Source of the DNA: Roseitranquillus sp963709765
GTDB taxonomy: Bacteria > Pseudomonadota > Alphaproteobacteria > Rhodobacterales > Rhodobacteraceae
Length of the DNA: 64,000 nt
Assembly (NCBI GenBank): GCA_963709765.1
Contig: CAVPXL010000001.1
Location: 434,001 to 498,000 of the forward strand
Reading direction: 5' to 3'
The notes under the pieces were generated by a model. That model searched no databases, was not told the DNA's origin, and saw only the letters and a list, made by a program, of their open reading frames with translations. The position numbers and the translations under genes were made by a program. Positions 44,721 to 53,257 of the stretch are shown one piece after another. Numbering within the stretch: the stretch's first letter is position 1; the number at the start of each line of letters is the position of its first letter.

Positions 44721-44865
44721 AGGGCAAGGCGGGGCTCCGTGGTAAGGTTCCCGTGATCTCTTGGGACCCGCTACAGATGCTCGATCTTTCCGCCTCCGGA
44801 AGCACCTTTCGTCCGCTAGCCTGCAGAAAATTATCAAGATGTGGTGCGACAAGGTGGACCGGCGG

Positions 44866-44881
44866 CAGGGTCGCCCATCAC
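44866..44881. repeat. distal attachment site copy
   Basis: cagggtcgcccatcac, identical to the tRNA-Tyr 3' end except for one base (T for C in the CCA). It marks the right edge of the island, about 136 bp before metY. Confidence 0.65.
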
Positions 44882-45017
44882 GATCCATCCCCTGACCACC
44901 CGGCTCCCATAACTCTGCGACCATGCCGGGTGACCATGTCCCGGTGCAGGCGCCGTTGTCGGCCCGCCGGCTTTCGCCTAAACCGCCCTGAGCACAGCTT
45001 GCGCGAGGGAGGGCAGG

Positions 45018-46320
45018 ATGAACGACGAGACCCAGGTCCGGAGCTACGGCTTCGACACATTGCAGGTTCATGCCGGATCGCGGCCCGATCCGGCCACCGG
45101 CGCGCGTCAGACGCCGATCTACCAGTCGACCGCCTTCGTCTTTCGCGACGCCGATCACGCGGCCGCCCTCTTCAACCTTCAGGAAGTGGGCTTCATCTAT
45201 TCGCGTCTGACCAACCCCACGGTTGCCGTCCTGCAGGAACGCATCGCCACGCTCGAGGGCGGTGCGGGAGCCGTCTGCTGCTCGTCGGGGCATGCCGCAC
45301 AGATCATGTCGCTCTTCCCGCTGATGGCGCCCGGGCGCAACATCGTCGTCTCGACCCGACTCTACGGTGGCACGGTCACCCAGTTCAGCAAGACCATCAC
45401 TCGCTTCGGCTGGAGCGCGCGGTTCGTCGATTTCGACGATATGGACGCGGTGCGTGCCGCCATCGATGACGACACGCGCGCGCTCTTCTGCGAGAGCATC
45501 GCAAATCCGGGCGGCTACATCACCGACATTCCGGCCATCGCGGCCATCGCCGACGAGGCCGGGCTGCCCCTCATCGTCGACAACACGTCGGCCACGCCGT
45601 ATCTCTGCCGTCCCATCGAGCTTGGCGCGACGCTCGTCGTTCACTCGACCACCAAGTACCTGACCGGCAACGGCACCGTGACCGGCGGCGCCATCGTCGA
45701 TTCCGGCCGTTTCGACTGGTCGGCGAGTGACAAGTTCCCGAGCCTGAGCGCTCCCGAGCCCGCCTATCACGGCTTGAAATTCCACGAGACGTTCGGCCCG
45801 CTCGCCTACACCTTCCACGGCATCGCCATCGGCCTGCGCGACCTCGGCATGACGATGAACCCGCAAGGCGCCCATTACACGCTCATGGGCATCGAGACGC
45901 TGAGCCTTCGCATGGACAGGCACGTGTCGAACGCCATCAAGCTGGCCAAGTGGCTCGAGGCCGACGATCGCATAACCAAGGTCACCTATGCGGGGCTGAA
46001 CTCCTCGCCCTATTTCGATCGGGTCGAACGGATCTGCCCCAAGGGAGCCGGCGCGATCTTCACCTTCGGGGTCAAGGGCGGGTACGAAGTCCTGCATGAA
46101 GCTGATCGACGCAGTCGAGATCTTCAGCCACGTCGCCAACCTGGGCGATACGCGGTCGCTGATCATCCATTCGGCGTCCACGACCCACCGCCAGCTCGAC
46201 GAGGCGCAGCAGCGCGCCGCCGGTGCGGATCCGGATATGGTCCGCGTCTCGATCGGGATCGAGGATGTCGACGACCTGATCGCCGATCTCGACCAGGCGC
46301 TGGCGAAAGCCGTCGGCTAG
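45018..46320 (+). CDS. metY: O-acetylhomoserine sulfhydrylase MetY (frame broken once)
   Basis: A PLP enzyme of the Cys/Met family that makes homocysteine (or methionine) from O-acetylhomoserine and sulfide. Motifs: FDTLQVHAGSRPDPATGARQ, YQSTAFVF, YSRLTNPT, the PLP lysine in VVHSTTKYLTGNG, and SLIIHSASTTHRQL near the C-terminus. The frame changes at 46091-46092, where one extra C explains it (GGYEVCMKLIDAVEIF after repair). Corrected length is about 433 aa. GGAGGG precedes the ATG. First gene after the island edge. Confidence 0.94.
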
Positions 46321-46331
46321 ACCGCGAAACT

Positions 46332-46355
46332 GGCGCCGGCGAAACCGCCGGCGCC
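46332..46355. terminator. hairpin between convergent genes
   Basis: A perfect 10-bp stem GGCGCCGGCG/CGCCGGCGCC with loop AAAC lies between the metY stop and the SIMPL gene stop. There is no T-run, so it may act as a transcription pause or mRNA end stabiliser for both genes. Confidence 0.5.
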
Positions 46356-46360
46356 GCGCA

Positions 46361-47066
46361 TCACTCGACGATCTCGAAGATCATGCGCACGTTGCTCTCG
46401 ACGGCGACGACGCCCTCCGCGACCGGAATGCTGTCCGCCGCGGCCATGCGGGCCTCCATCATTTCCACCGGCCGGCCACCGCCCCCTTCGTCGAAGATCG
46501 CGCGAACGGGGCCCAGCCCGGTATCGGCTGCCGCCGTCAGTTCGCGAGCCTTGCCCATCGCATCTTCGACGGCCAGACCGACGCGCCTCGGCCTCCAGCG
46601 CTTCGGGCTCGGCGACGCCGAAACTCAGCCGGCCCAACGTATTGGCCCCCGCATCGACCGAGGCGTCCAGCACGTCGCCGAGCGCCGCGAGGTCACGGAC
46701 GCGGACTGTGACGACGTTCTGCGCGACGTAGCCCGAGACCTGCGGCGCCTCGCTTTCCTGGGCCCGCCCGTATTGCGGCGACAGGGTCAATCCGCTGGTC
46801 TGGACGTCGCGCTCGTCGATGCCGCTGCTGCGAAGACGCCCCAGAACCGCACTCATGGCGTCGGCGTTGCGCGCCATCGCTTCGCGCGACGTGCCGGCCT
46901 CGGCCGTGACGCCCAGCGTCAGTGTCGCCATGTCCGGCGCCGCCTCGACACGTCCCTCGCCCCGCACCATGACGCCGCTTTCCTGCTGCTGAGCCCAGCC
47001 AGGCCCTGCGAGGAGGCTCACGGCCACGGCCGTCGCCAAAAAACTGGCCGAGAAAATCGTTCGCAT
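46361..47066 (-). CDS. secreted SIMPL-domain (DUF541) protein (frame broken once)
   Basis: A signal peptide ends near residue 25 (LLAGPGWAQQ). The SIMPL domain follows: VRGEGRVEAAPDMATLTLGV, MSAVLGRLRSSGIDERDVQT, SGLTLSPQY and VTVRVRDLAALGDVLDAS, then in the next frame ARELTAAADTGLGPV and NVRMIFEIVE. The shift near 46582 is one extra base. Corrected length is about 234 aa. Family members are periplasmic or outer-membrane associated, and some protect against oxidative stress; the function here is open. Confidence 0.86.
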
Positions 47067-47212
47067 CTTTACGCCCTTTGTCGAACTCTTCGGAGGCAAG
47101 CGTCTGCCGCTCCGATGGTAGACGCAAGGGGTCGTCAACCGGTATCGTTCCGCTGAGCCGCGCGACGTTCGCAGGCTGGCCACGAGGTCTCCATGCAGAA
47201 GGCAGGACAAAC

Positions 47213-48814
47213 GTGACGCGATATGCACTCGACCTGTCGTTCGACGTCATCCGCCTGCTGAGGCGGGACGGAGATCGGCTGGAGACCCTGGAGACCGTGC
47301 CCCTCGCCGCACCCGATTTCGCCGGCAAGGTGGCGCGCCTGCGCGAGCAGATCGGCAAGGCGGGCACACCGGCCGTCGATCTGCTGATCCCGAACGAACA
47401 GATCCTCTACATCACGGCCGCGGATCACGCCGCCGTTCCGGCCGCACTCGAAGGGGCGACGCCATATCCGCTTGCGGACCTCACATGGACAGTCGCGGAT
47501 GTCGGCGCCGAGGTTGCCGTTGCCGCCACCACCCGGCAGACCCTCGACGAGGCACGCAAATTCGCCCGGCTGCACGACTTCGCGTCCGCGGACCTTTTCG
47601 CGCACCCTCAACGCGAGGGATTTCCGACCAGGATGACATTCGTCGACCCGCCGCGGGTTTCGCCAGTGCCCGCGCCGCCAGCCGAGGCCGGCGAGGCTGT
47701 GCATACCGCCAGCGCCCCCGCTTCAGGAAAGAGGCGGAAAAAGGCGGTCCTTGCCGGTATCTCCCTGGTGCTCATTGCCGCGCTGGCCATGGCTTTCGCC
47801 TTCCTGGAACGGATCGGCGACGACCCGCGCCAGACTGCGATCACTTACGAACAGGCCAATTCCGTGGCCCCGGACCGCGCCGAGGTCACGGATCGGGACG
47901 CCTTCGCGCCCGTGAATCCCGACAAATCGCAGAACGCGACAGGGGCCGACGACCCGGAGTCGGAGCAGGCCATCTCGACGGCCGAAGACATCGCCCCGGA
48001 TCGCGATCAATCCGACCAGCCACCTTCCCTTGCGAATATCACCGGCCGCATCGAGACGCCTCGGATTGGCGCTCTTCGCGTTCCAGGCGTTCGTGAAGAC
48101 CGCGAGGTCAAAGGCGTGGCGCCCGCGCCCTTGACGGTCGTCCGGAAAGGCGCTCCGCCTCCGTCGATCAGAGACCTGCCTCCGTTGCCAGAAGACGAAA
48201 CGGATACCGCCGAAGCCGAAATCGGCGCCCCGGTGTTCCGCCCCCGGCCGCGACCCCTGGAACAGGGGCCTCCACCGGCCCCCGACGCGGAAACGGCACC
48301 GGCAGAAACCCTGGGATCGGCCGGCAATCGGCGCCCCTTGCGTCGACCGGACAGGCCGGGTGTCGCGGTTTCGTCCAGCATTCCGTCGCCGGAACTGCGC
48401 CCGTCGGACTTTGCCGACCTCGCACGGCAAGCGCGTCTGCGAAGCTCCGGCGCCTCTCTCGGTGGGTCCAGTTCCACCGCGTCGCTGAACCCGCCATCCG
48501 TGGACGCGCCGGACCTCGAACCCAGGCCGAAGCCCGACGTCGTGCCGCGGGCGGCGCCGGCGATGCCCAGCAAGGCGTCGGTCGCGCGCCAGGCGACCAT
48601 ATCCAATGCCATAGCGCTCGAACGGATGAACCTGATCGGTGTCTACGGATCCGCTGCGGAACGACGGGCGCTGATCCGCCTTCCCTCGGGGAAGTATGTG
48701 AAGGTCAAGGTTGGCGACAGGCTGGATGGAGGCCGTGTCTCCTCGATCAGCACGTCAGAGCTGCGCTATCAGAAAGGCAGTCGGAGCGTCACGCTGCAGA
48801 TGCCCAGGACCTGA
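47213..48814 (+). CDS. GspL/PilP-like single-pass membrane protein of unknown function
   Basis: 533 aa from a GTG start (AGGAC upstream). Residues 1-135 look like the cytoplasmic actin-like domain of GspL/PilM-type proteins (YALDLSFDVIRLLRRDGDRL, LLIPNEQILYITA). A basic KRRKK precedes one membrane segment (about 178-198). Then comes a long Pro/Asp-rich periplasmic linker. The last 60 residues (LIGVYGSAAERRALIRLPSG, YVKVKVGDRLDGGRVSSI) resemble the PilP/GspC homology region. This suggests a fused secretion or pilus assembly component, but no other such gene is nearby. Confidence 0.65.
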   Translation: MTRYALDLSFDVIRLLRRDGDRLETLETVPLAAPDFAGKVARLREQIGKAGTPAVDLLIPNEQILYITAADHAAVPAALEGATPYPLADLTWTVADVGAEVAVAATTRQTLDEARKFARLHDFASADLFAHPQREGFPTRMTFVDPPRVSPVPAPPAEAGEAVHTASAPASGKRRKKAVLAGISLVLIAALAMAFAFLERIGDDPRQTAITYEQANSVAPDRAEVTDRDAFAPVNPDKSQNATGADDPESEQAISTAEDIAPDRDQSDQPPSLANITGRIETPRIGALRVPGVREDREVKGVAPAPLTVVRKGAPPPSIRDLPPLPEDETDTAEAEIGAPVFRPRPRPLEQGPPPAPDAETAPAETLGSAGNRRPLRRPDRPGVAVSSSIPSPELRPSDFADLARQARLRSSGASLGGSSSTASLNPPSVDAPDLEPRPKPDVVPRAAPAMPSKASVARQATISNAIALERMNLIGVYGSAAERRALIRLPSGKYVKVKVGDRLDGGRVSSISTSELRYQKGSRSVTLQMPRT

Positions 48815-48824
48815 GGGCAAACGG

Positions 48825-48873
48825 CTCGGGCCCCATGGCCCGAGCGCAAGGACGTGAGCGCCGCAAGGCGCTC
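48825..48873. terminator. two tandem hairpins between convergent genes
   Basis: CTCGGGCC/GGCCCGAG with a 4-nt loop (48825-48844) and GAGCGCC/GGCGCTC with loop GCAA (48856-48873). They sit between the stops of the GspL/PilP-like gene and hppD and could serve both strands. No T-runs. Confidence 0.5.
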
Positions 48874-48886
48874 TCCGCATGGGAGC

Positions 48887-49984
48887 CTATCCGACCTCGC
48901 CGAGCACGCCGCGTTCGATCTGGTCGCGTTCGATCAACTCGAAGAGCGCCTTGAAGTTGCCCTCGCCGAATCCGTCGTCGCCCTTCCTCTGGATGAACTC
49001 GAAGAAGATCGGCCCGATCACGGTCTTGGAGAAGATCTGCAGAAGTATCCGCGTCTCGCCGCCATCGACCACGCCCTCGCCGTCGATCAGGATGCCCTCC
49101 TTCTTCATCCGGTCGAGCGGTTCGTCATGGCCCTTCACCCGCTCGTAGCTCATCTCGTAATAGCTGTCCGGTGGCGCCGGCATGAACTTCACCCCGCGCG
49201 CGGCGATCTCGTCGACCGCATCGTAGATGTCGCGCGCGCCCACCGCGATGTGCTGGATGCCTTCGCCTTTGTAGCGCTTCAGGTACTCGACGATCTGACC
49301 CTTTTCGCTCCGGTCCTCGTTGATCGGTATGCGGATGCGACCGCAGGGCGAGGTCAGGGCGCGGCTGTGCAGGCCGGTGAACTTGCCCTCGATGTCGAAG
49401 AAGCGGATCTCCCTGAATCCGAAGATCTTGCCGTAGAAGTCGAACCAGACGTCCATGTTGCCCTGGTGGACGTTATGGGTGAGGTGATCGAGGTAGTAGA
49501 AGCCGACACCCTCGGGATGCGCCTTGTCGAGCCACTCGAACTCCTCGTTGTAGGGCGAGGTCTCGTAATACTGGTCGATGAAGTAGATGAGCGATCCGCC
49601 GATCCCGACGATCGCCGGCACGTCCATCGTCTTGCCGCTGCCCTCGAACGGCGTGGCGCCCCGTTCGACCGCATGTCGGAACGCATGGTCGGCATCGACG
49701 ACCCGCCATGCCATCGACGGCGCGCAGGGCCCGTGCTCCTCGACGAAATCGCGGGCGTGGCTGCCCGGCTCGTCGTTCAGGACATAGGTGATGTCGCCCT
49801 GCTGCCAGAGCTCGATCGCCTTGGACCTGTGCCGGGCGGTCAGCTGGTAGCCCATCCTTGTGAAGAGCTCGCGCAGCTTCTCGGGTTCGGGATGGGCGAA
49901 TTCGACGAATTCGAACCCGTCGGTGCCAGCCGGGTTCTGCTCGGTGATCTGCGCTTTCGGCGCGTCGTGCGGGAACGGTCCCAT
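48887..49984 (-). CDS. hppD: 4-hydroxyphenylpyruvate dioxygenase
   Basis: A non-haem iron enzyme that converts 4-hydroxyphenylpyruvate to homogentisate in tyrosine breakdown. It is a two-domain vicinal-oxygen-chelate protein. The iron ligands are the His of YLDHLTHNV, the His of GIQHIAVGA and the Glu of GPIFFEFIQRKGDDGFGEGN. The C-terminal RILLQIFSKTVIGP helps form the active site. ATG 49984 has an unusually long Shine-Dalgarno (repeated GGA). Length is 365 aa. It is divergent from an Lrp-type gene, which probably regulates it. Confidence 0.96.
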   Translation of the reverse strand: MGPFPHDAPKAQITEQNPAGTDGFEFVEFAHPEPEKLRELFTRMGYQLTARHRSKAIELWQQGDITYVLNDEPGSHARDFVEEHGPCAPSMAWRVVDADHAFRHAVERGATPFEGSGKTMDVPAIVGIGGSLIYFIDQYYETSPYNEEFEWLDKAHPEGVGFYYLDHLTHNVHQGNMDVWFDFYGKIFGFREIRFFDIEGKFTGLHSRALTSPCGRIRIPINEDRSEKGQIVEYLKRYKGEGIQHIAVGARDIYDAVDEIAARGVKFMPAPPDSYYEMSYERVKGHDEPLDRMKKEGILIDGEGVVDGGETRILLQIFSKTVIGPIFFEFIQRKGDDGFGEGNFKALFELIERDQIERGVLGEVG

Positions 49985-50032
49985 CGGGTCCTCCTCCTCC
50001 GTTGTCTTCTCTCGCCAAATAAATAACCTGCG

Positions 50033-50061
50033 CAGCCTGTAGTTTTCGCGCATAAAGGCTG
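50033..50061. promoter_or_regulatory. inverted repeat in the hppD-lrp divergent region
   Basis: CAGCCT (50033-50038) and AGGCTG (50056-50061) flank an AT-rich 17-bp centre between the divergent genes. It is a candidate operator for the Lrp-type regulator, which in many bacteria controls the gene across from it. Confidence 0.4.
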
Positions 50062-50108
50062 AATGAATGCAGTAATCACGCTGAAAGTCCGCAGACGAGG
50101 CGCAGAAC

Positions 50109-50579
50109 ATGCACACACAACGCATCCTTGACGATCTGGATGCCCGCCTTTTGGCCGAACTGCAGCGCAACGCCCATCTCACGGCGCAGGAACTTGGCGA
50201 AACACTGCATCTTTCGTCCAGCCAGGCCGGGAGGCGGCGCCAAAGGCTGGAGGCCTCGGGCATAATCCGTGGCTATACGGCGCGGATCGACCCGCACGCG
50301 ATCGGGCTGGCAGTGCAGGCCTTCGTTCAGGTGCAGATGGCGACCCAGTCGCCTGACGCGGCCCGCGCCTTTGCGCGTCTCGTCGAAGCCCGCGCGGAGA
50401 TCATCAGCGCATGGACACTGACAGGTGAGGCAGACTACCTTCTGAGGGTGTTCTGCGAAGATCTGGCAGCGCTCAACCGACTGATACACCAGGTCCTGCT
50501 TCCGGATCCGGCGGTCGCGCGTGTGCAAAGTCAGATCGTCATGGATCAGTTCAAGGCCGACGCCCCCCTGCCGACCTGA
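50109..50579 (+). CDS. Lrp/AsnC-family transcriptional regulator
   Basis: 156 aa. An N-terminal winged helix (LDDLDARLLAELQRNAHLTA, then LSSSQAGRRRQRLEASGIIRG) is followed by a RAM ligand-binding domain (VQAFVQVQMA, AWTLTGEADYLLRVFC). Divergent from hppD across 124 bp, so control of tyrosine catabolism by an aromatic amino acid is likely but inferred. kefB/C-like follows 9 bp later on the same strand. Confidence 0.92.
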   Translation: MHTQRILDDLDARLLAELQRNAHLTAQELGETLHLSSSQAGRRRQRLEASGIIRGYTARIDPHAIGLAVQAFVQVQMATQSPDAARAFARLVEARAEIISAWTLTGEADYLLRVFCEDLAALNRLIHQVLLPDPAVARVQSQIVMDQFKADAPLPT

Positions 50580-50588
50580 GGTTCATGA

Positions 50589-52478
50589 ATGGAAGGTTTT
50601 CTTTTCCAGGCCACGATCTACCTCGCCGCGGCGGTGATCTCCGTGCCGCTTGCGACGCGGCTCGGGCTGGGTTCGGTTCTGGGTTATCTGCTGGCCGGCA
50701 TCGCCATCGGGCCAATTCTGGGCCTCGTGGGCGCCGAGACCGAAGACTTGCAGCACTTCGCCGAGTTCGGCGTCGTGATGATGCTGTTCCTCATAGGTCT
50801 GGAGCTCGAACCCCGTACGCTCTGGGAGATGCGGCACAAGCTGCTGGGCCTCGGCGGGCTGCAGGTGGTGGTCACGCTTGGCGCGGTCGCGGCCGGCGCC
50901 TATTCGCTGGGATTGCCGGGCCCCACATCGATCGCCCTGGGCATGATCCTGGCGCTTTCCTCGACAGCCATCGTTCTGCAAACTCTGACCGAAAAGCGGC
51001 TGATGCAGACCACCGGCGGCCGCGCGAGTTTTTCGGTGCTGCTGACGCAGGACATCGCCGTCATTCCGATGCTCGCGGTCATGCCGCTTCTGGCCACGCC
51101 GGCCGACCGGACCCGCGCCGCAGCACCCGATGTCGGCAGCGGCGAAGGAGCCGAGAAGGCCGAAGCCGCCATGACCCTGATCCAGGAGTTGCCGGCCTGG
51201 GGCGTGACACTCGCCACGCTGGCCGCAGTCGGTCTCATCATCCTGTTCGGTGTCTTCGCCACGCCCCCGCTCTTCCGTTTCGTCCATCGCGCCCGCCTGC
51301 GCGAACTGAATACCGCGCTCGCCCTGCTGATCGTGGTCGGGATCGCCGTGCTGATGCTCGTCGTCGGACTGTCGCCGGCCCTCGGCACGTTTCTGGCCGG
51401 CGTGGTTCTTGCCAACTCGGAGTTTCGCCACGAGCTGGAGAGCGACATCGAGCCGTTCAAGGGGCTGCTTCTCGGTCTCTTCTTCATCACCGTGGGCGCC
51501 GGCATCGACTTCGCGGCCCTCGAGGCGCAGCCCTTCCTGATCCTCGGCGCCACCTTTGCGCTGATGACTGTCAAGGGGCTGATCCTGTTCGTGCTGGGCC
51601 GTCTCTTCGGCCTGCGCGGCGAGAACCAGTGGCTCTTCACCCTCGGGCTGGCGCAGGCCGGCGAATTCGGCTTCGTGCTCGCGGCATTCGGCACCCAGCT
51701 CGACGTGTTGCCGCCCGCGGTCGGCCAGGTCGTGCTCCTGGTCATCGCTCTCTCGATGCTCCTGACGCCGTTGGCCTTCATCGTTTGGCAGCGCCTGTCC
51801 CACCGCATGAGCGACCCGGCAAGCGAAGCTCCGAAGGATGACCATATCGACGAGAAGCAGCCGATCATCATCGCGGGGATCGGCCGCTTCGGTCAGGTGG
51901 TAAATCGCCTTCTCGAATTATCGGGACACCGGACCGTGATGCTCGATCATGACCTGGACACGATCCGCACGATGCGGCGATTTGGATTCAAGGGATTCTA
52001 CGGCGATCCGACACGGCCCGAACTCCTGCACGCGGCGGGGCTGGATACCGCGAGCGTGCTGGTCGTGGCCCTGAACGATCGCAGCGCTGCGATCAAGTTG
52101 ACGCGCTACGCCCGCAAGCATCGCCCGGATCTGTTCATCGTGGCGCGGGCACGCGACCGGGTTCACGTCTATGAGCTCTACGAGGCAGGGGCAGACAAGA
52201 TCGTGCGTGAGCTCTTCGACAGTTCGCTGCGGGCCGGTCGCTACGTTCTTGAAGAGATGGGCCTGACCGAGTTCGAGGCCGCCAAGACCGAACGCACCTT
52301 CTTCCGGATGGACCGGAAAGCCGTGCGTGAACTCGCGACCTTGTGGAAGCCCGGCGTGTCCGTTTCCGAAAACGACGCATATGTCCGCCGGGCTCGCGAA
52401 TTGAACAAGGATCTGGAGACGGCTCTCGTGGCCGAGCTCGACGACGACGACGCACCGCGGCGTGTGGCAGGAGAATAG
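50589..52478 (+). CDS. Kef-type K+/H+ antiporter with RCK domain
   Basis: 629 aa. A CPA2 antiporter domain of 12-13 membrane segments (to about residue 400) includes ALSSTAIVLQTLTEKRL, LLTQDIAVIPML, LSPALGTFLAGVVLANSEF and GLAQAGEFGFVLAAFG. A cytosolic RCK/TrkA-N domain follows with the NAD-type loop IIIAGIGRFGQVVNRLLE, then GDPTRPELLHAAGLD. It is related to KefB/KefC, the glutathione-gated potassium efflux systems. GAGG precedes ATG 50589. Directly behind the Lrp gene. Confidence 0.92.
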   Translation: MEGFLFQATIYLAAAVISVPLATRLGLGSVLGYLLAGIAIGPILGLVGAETEDLQHFAEFGVVMMLFLIGLELEPRTLWEMRHKLLGLGGLQVVVTLGAVAAGAYSLGLPGPTSIALGMILALSSTAIVLQTLTEKRLMQTTGGRASFSVLLTQDIAVIPMLAVMPLLATPADRTRAAAPDVGSGEGAEKAEAAMTLIQELPAWGVTLATLAAVGLIILFGVFATPPLFRFVHRARLRELNTALALLIVVGIAVLMLVVGLSPALGTFLAGVVLANSEFRHELESDIEPFKGLLLGLFFITVGAGIDFAALEAQPFLILGATFALMTVKGLILFVLGRLFGLRGENQWLFTLGLAQAGEFGFVLAAFGTQLDVLPPAVGQVVLLVIALSMLLTPLAFIVWQRLSHRMSDPASEAPKDDHIDEKQPIIIAGIGRFGQVVNRLLELSGHRTVMLDHDLDTIRTMRRFGFKGFYGDPTRPELLHAAGLDTASVLVVALNDRSAAIKLTRYARKHRPDLFIVARARDRVHVYELYEAGADKIVRELFDSSLRAGRYVLEEMGLTEFEAAKTERTFFRMDRKAVRELATLWKPGVSVSENDAYVRRARELNKDLETALVAELDDDDAPRRVAGE

Positions 52479-53257
52479 CGGCGGGCCTTGATCAGTGCCA
52501 TGTGTCGGCCTCCTGAGGGGTGCCACCGCACCCGGTCCCCCCCCTGCTGCTCACGCTTCCCAGGTAGGGTCGAGAGGGGTGACTGGTGCGCCCTCGAAGG
52601 CCCTCTCGGCCAGCCGGTCAACCTTGCGCGGATCATCATCGGTTTCCGGCGGGAGATGGATAGGCATCCGGTTTTGACGGTCGCGCCGCATCTCGACCGA
52701 ACCGGATCAGTGGCCGCCCGCGATCTCCTGGAGTTCCTCCACGAAGAAGACGGCATCTGTGCGGACTTCGCCTGTTACCTCTAGGTTGAGATCGATCTGG
52801 CGGTGCGCGCCCAGCGCGCCGGCCCCGGCGGGCGGCGCACCGACGCCCCATCCTTCTGCAGCTCCCGGCGGCGCGCCAACTCCATCCCAAGCATCTGGAG
52901 TGTCCGCGATGTGAACTGGTCCACTACCGGACCTTGCTGCCGGTCGCTGCAAATGGCCGATGCCCGTGCGTCTGCGTGGCCGTCCGCAGGAAAAGAAGCA
53001 CACTTCCGCTGCGGTGAGCGCCAGGTCTGCGCACCGGAACGACCCGGCCATTCGACATCCGCCCGCCGACGGCCCTCAGAGGTCGCGTTCTGATTTACCC
53101 GTCAGCGTTCGTGCTTCGACGTGCCATTCGCACCCGCCGCCCTGTTTCGAGCGGTTGCCGAATCTCCGATAATGCAGTCGAAGTAAGGCTGTAATTCAGA
53201 ACGCGCCTGAATCTGCTCGGTGCGGCACGACTGCACGGCCATAGATCAGGAGCCCGC
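52479..53257. other. long gap between kef and the mrp operon
   Basis: About 780 bp with no gene I can defend. Short frames exist on both strands, for example a minus-strand stretch reading TLQMLGMELARRRELQKDGA near 52850-52910, but the surrounding frames are broken and no start is evident. It may hold another gene remnant. The promoter of the mrp operon should lie at the right end (about 53150-53250), where the sequence is less GC-rich. Confidence 0.4.

Larger units (their letters stand above)
42478..44881. mobile_element. decayed prophage/genomic island at tRNA-Tyr
   Basis: A 2.4-kb segment between the tRNA-Tyr 3' end and a 15/16-base copy of it. Inside are only broken minus-strand genes with phage-type sequence (capsid-like, primase/VapE-like), a short tandem repeat and AT-richer patches (about 43380-43440). 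No integrase remains. The flanking genes rlmB and metY are intact apart from a single indel in metY. Integration into tRNA 3' ends is the usual route for such islands. Confidence 0.7.
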
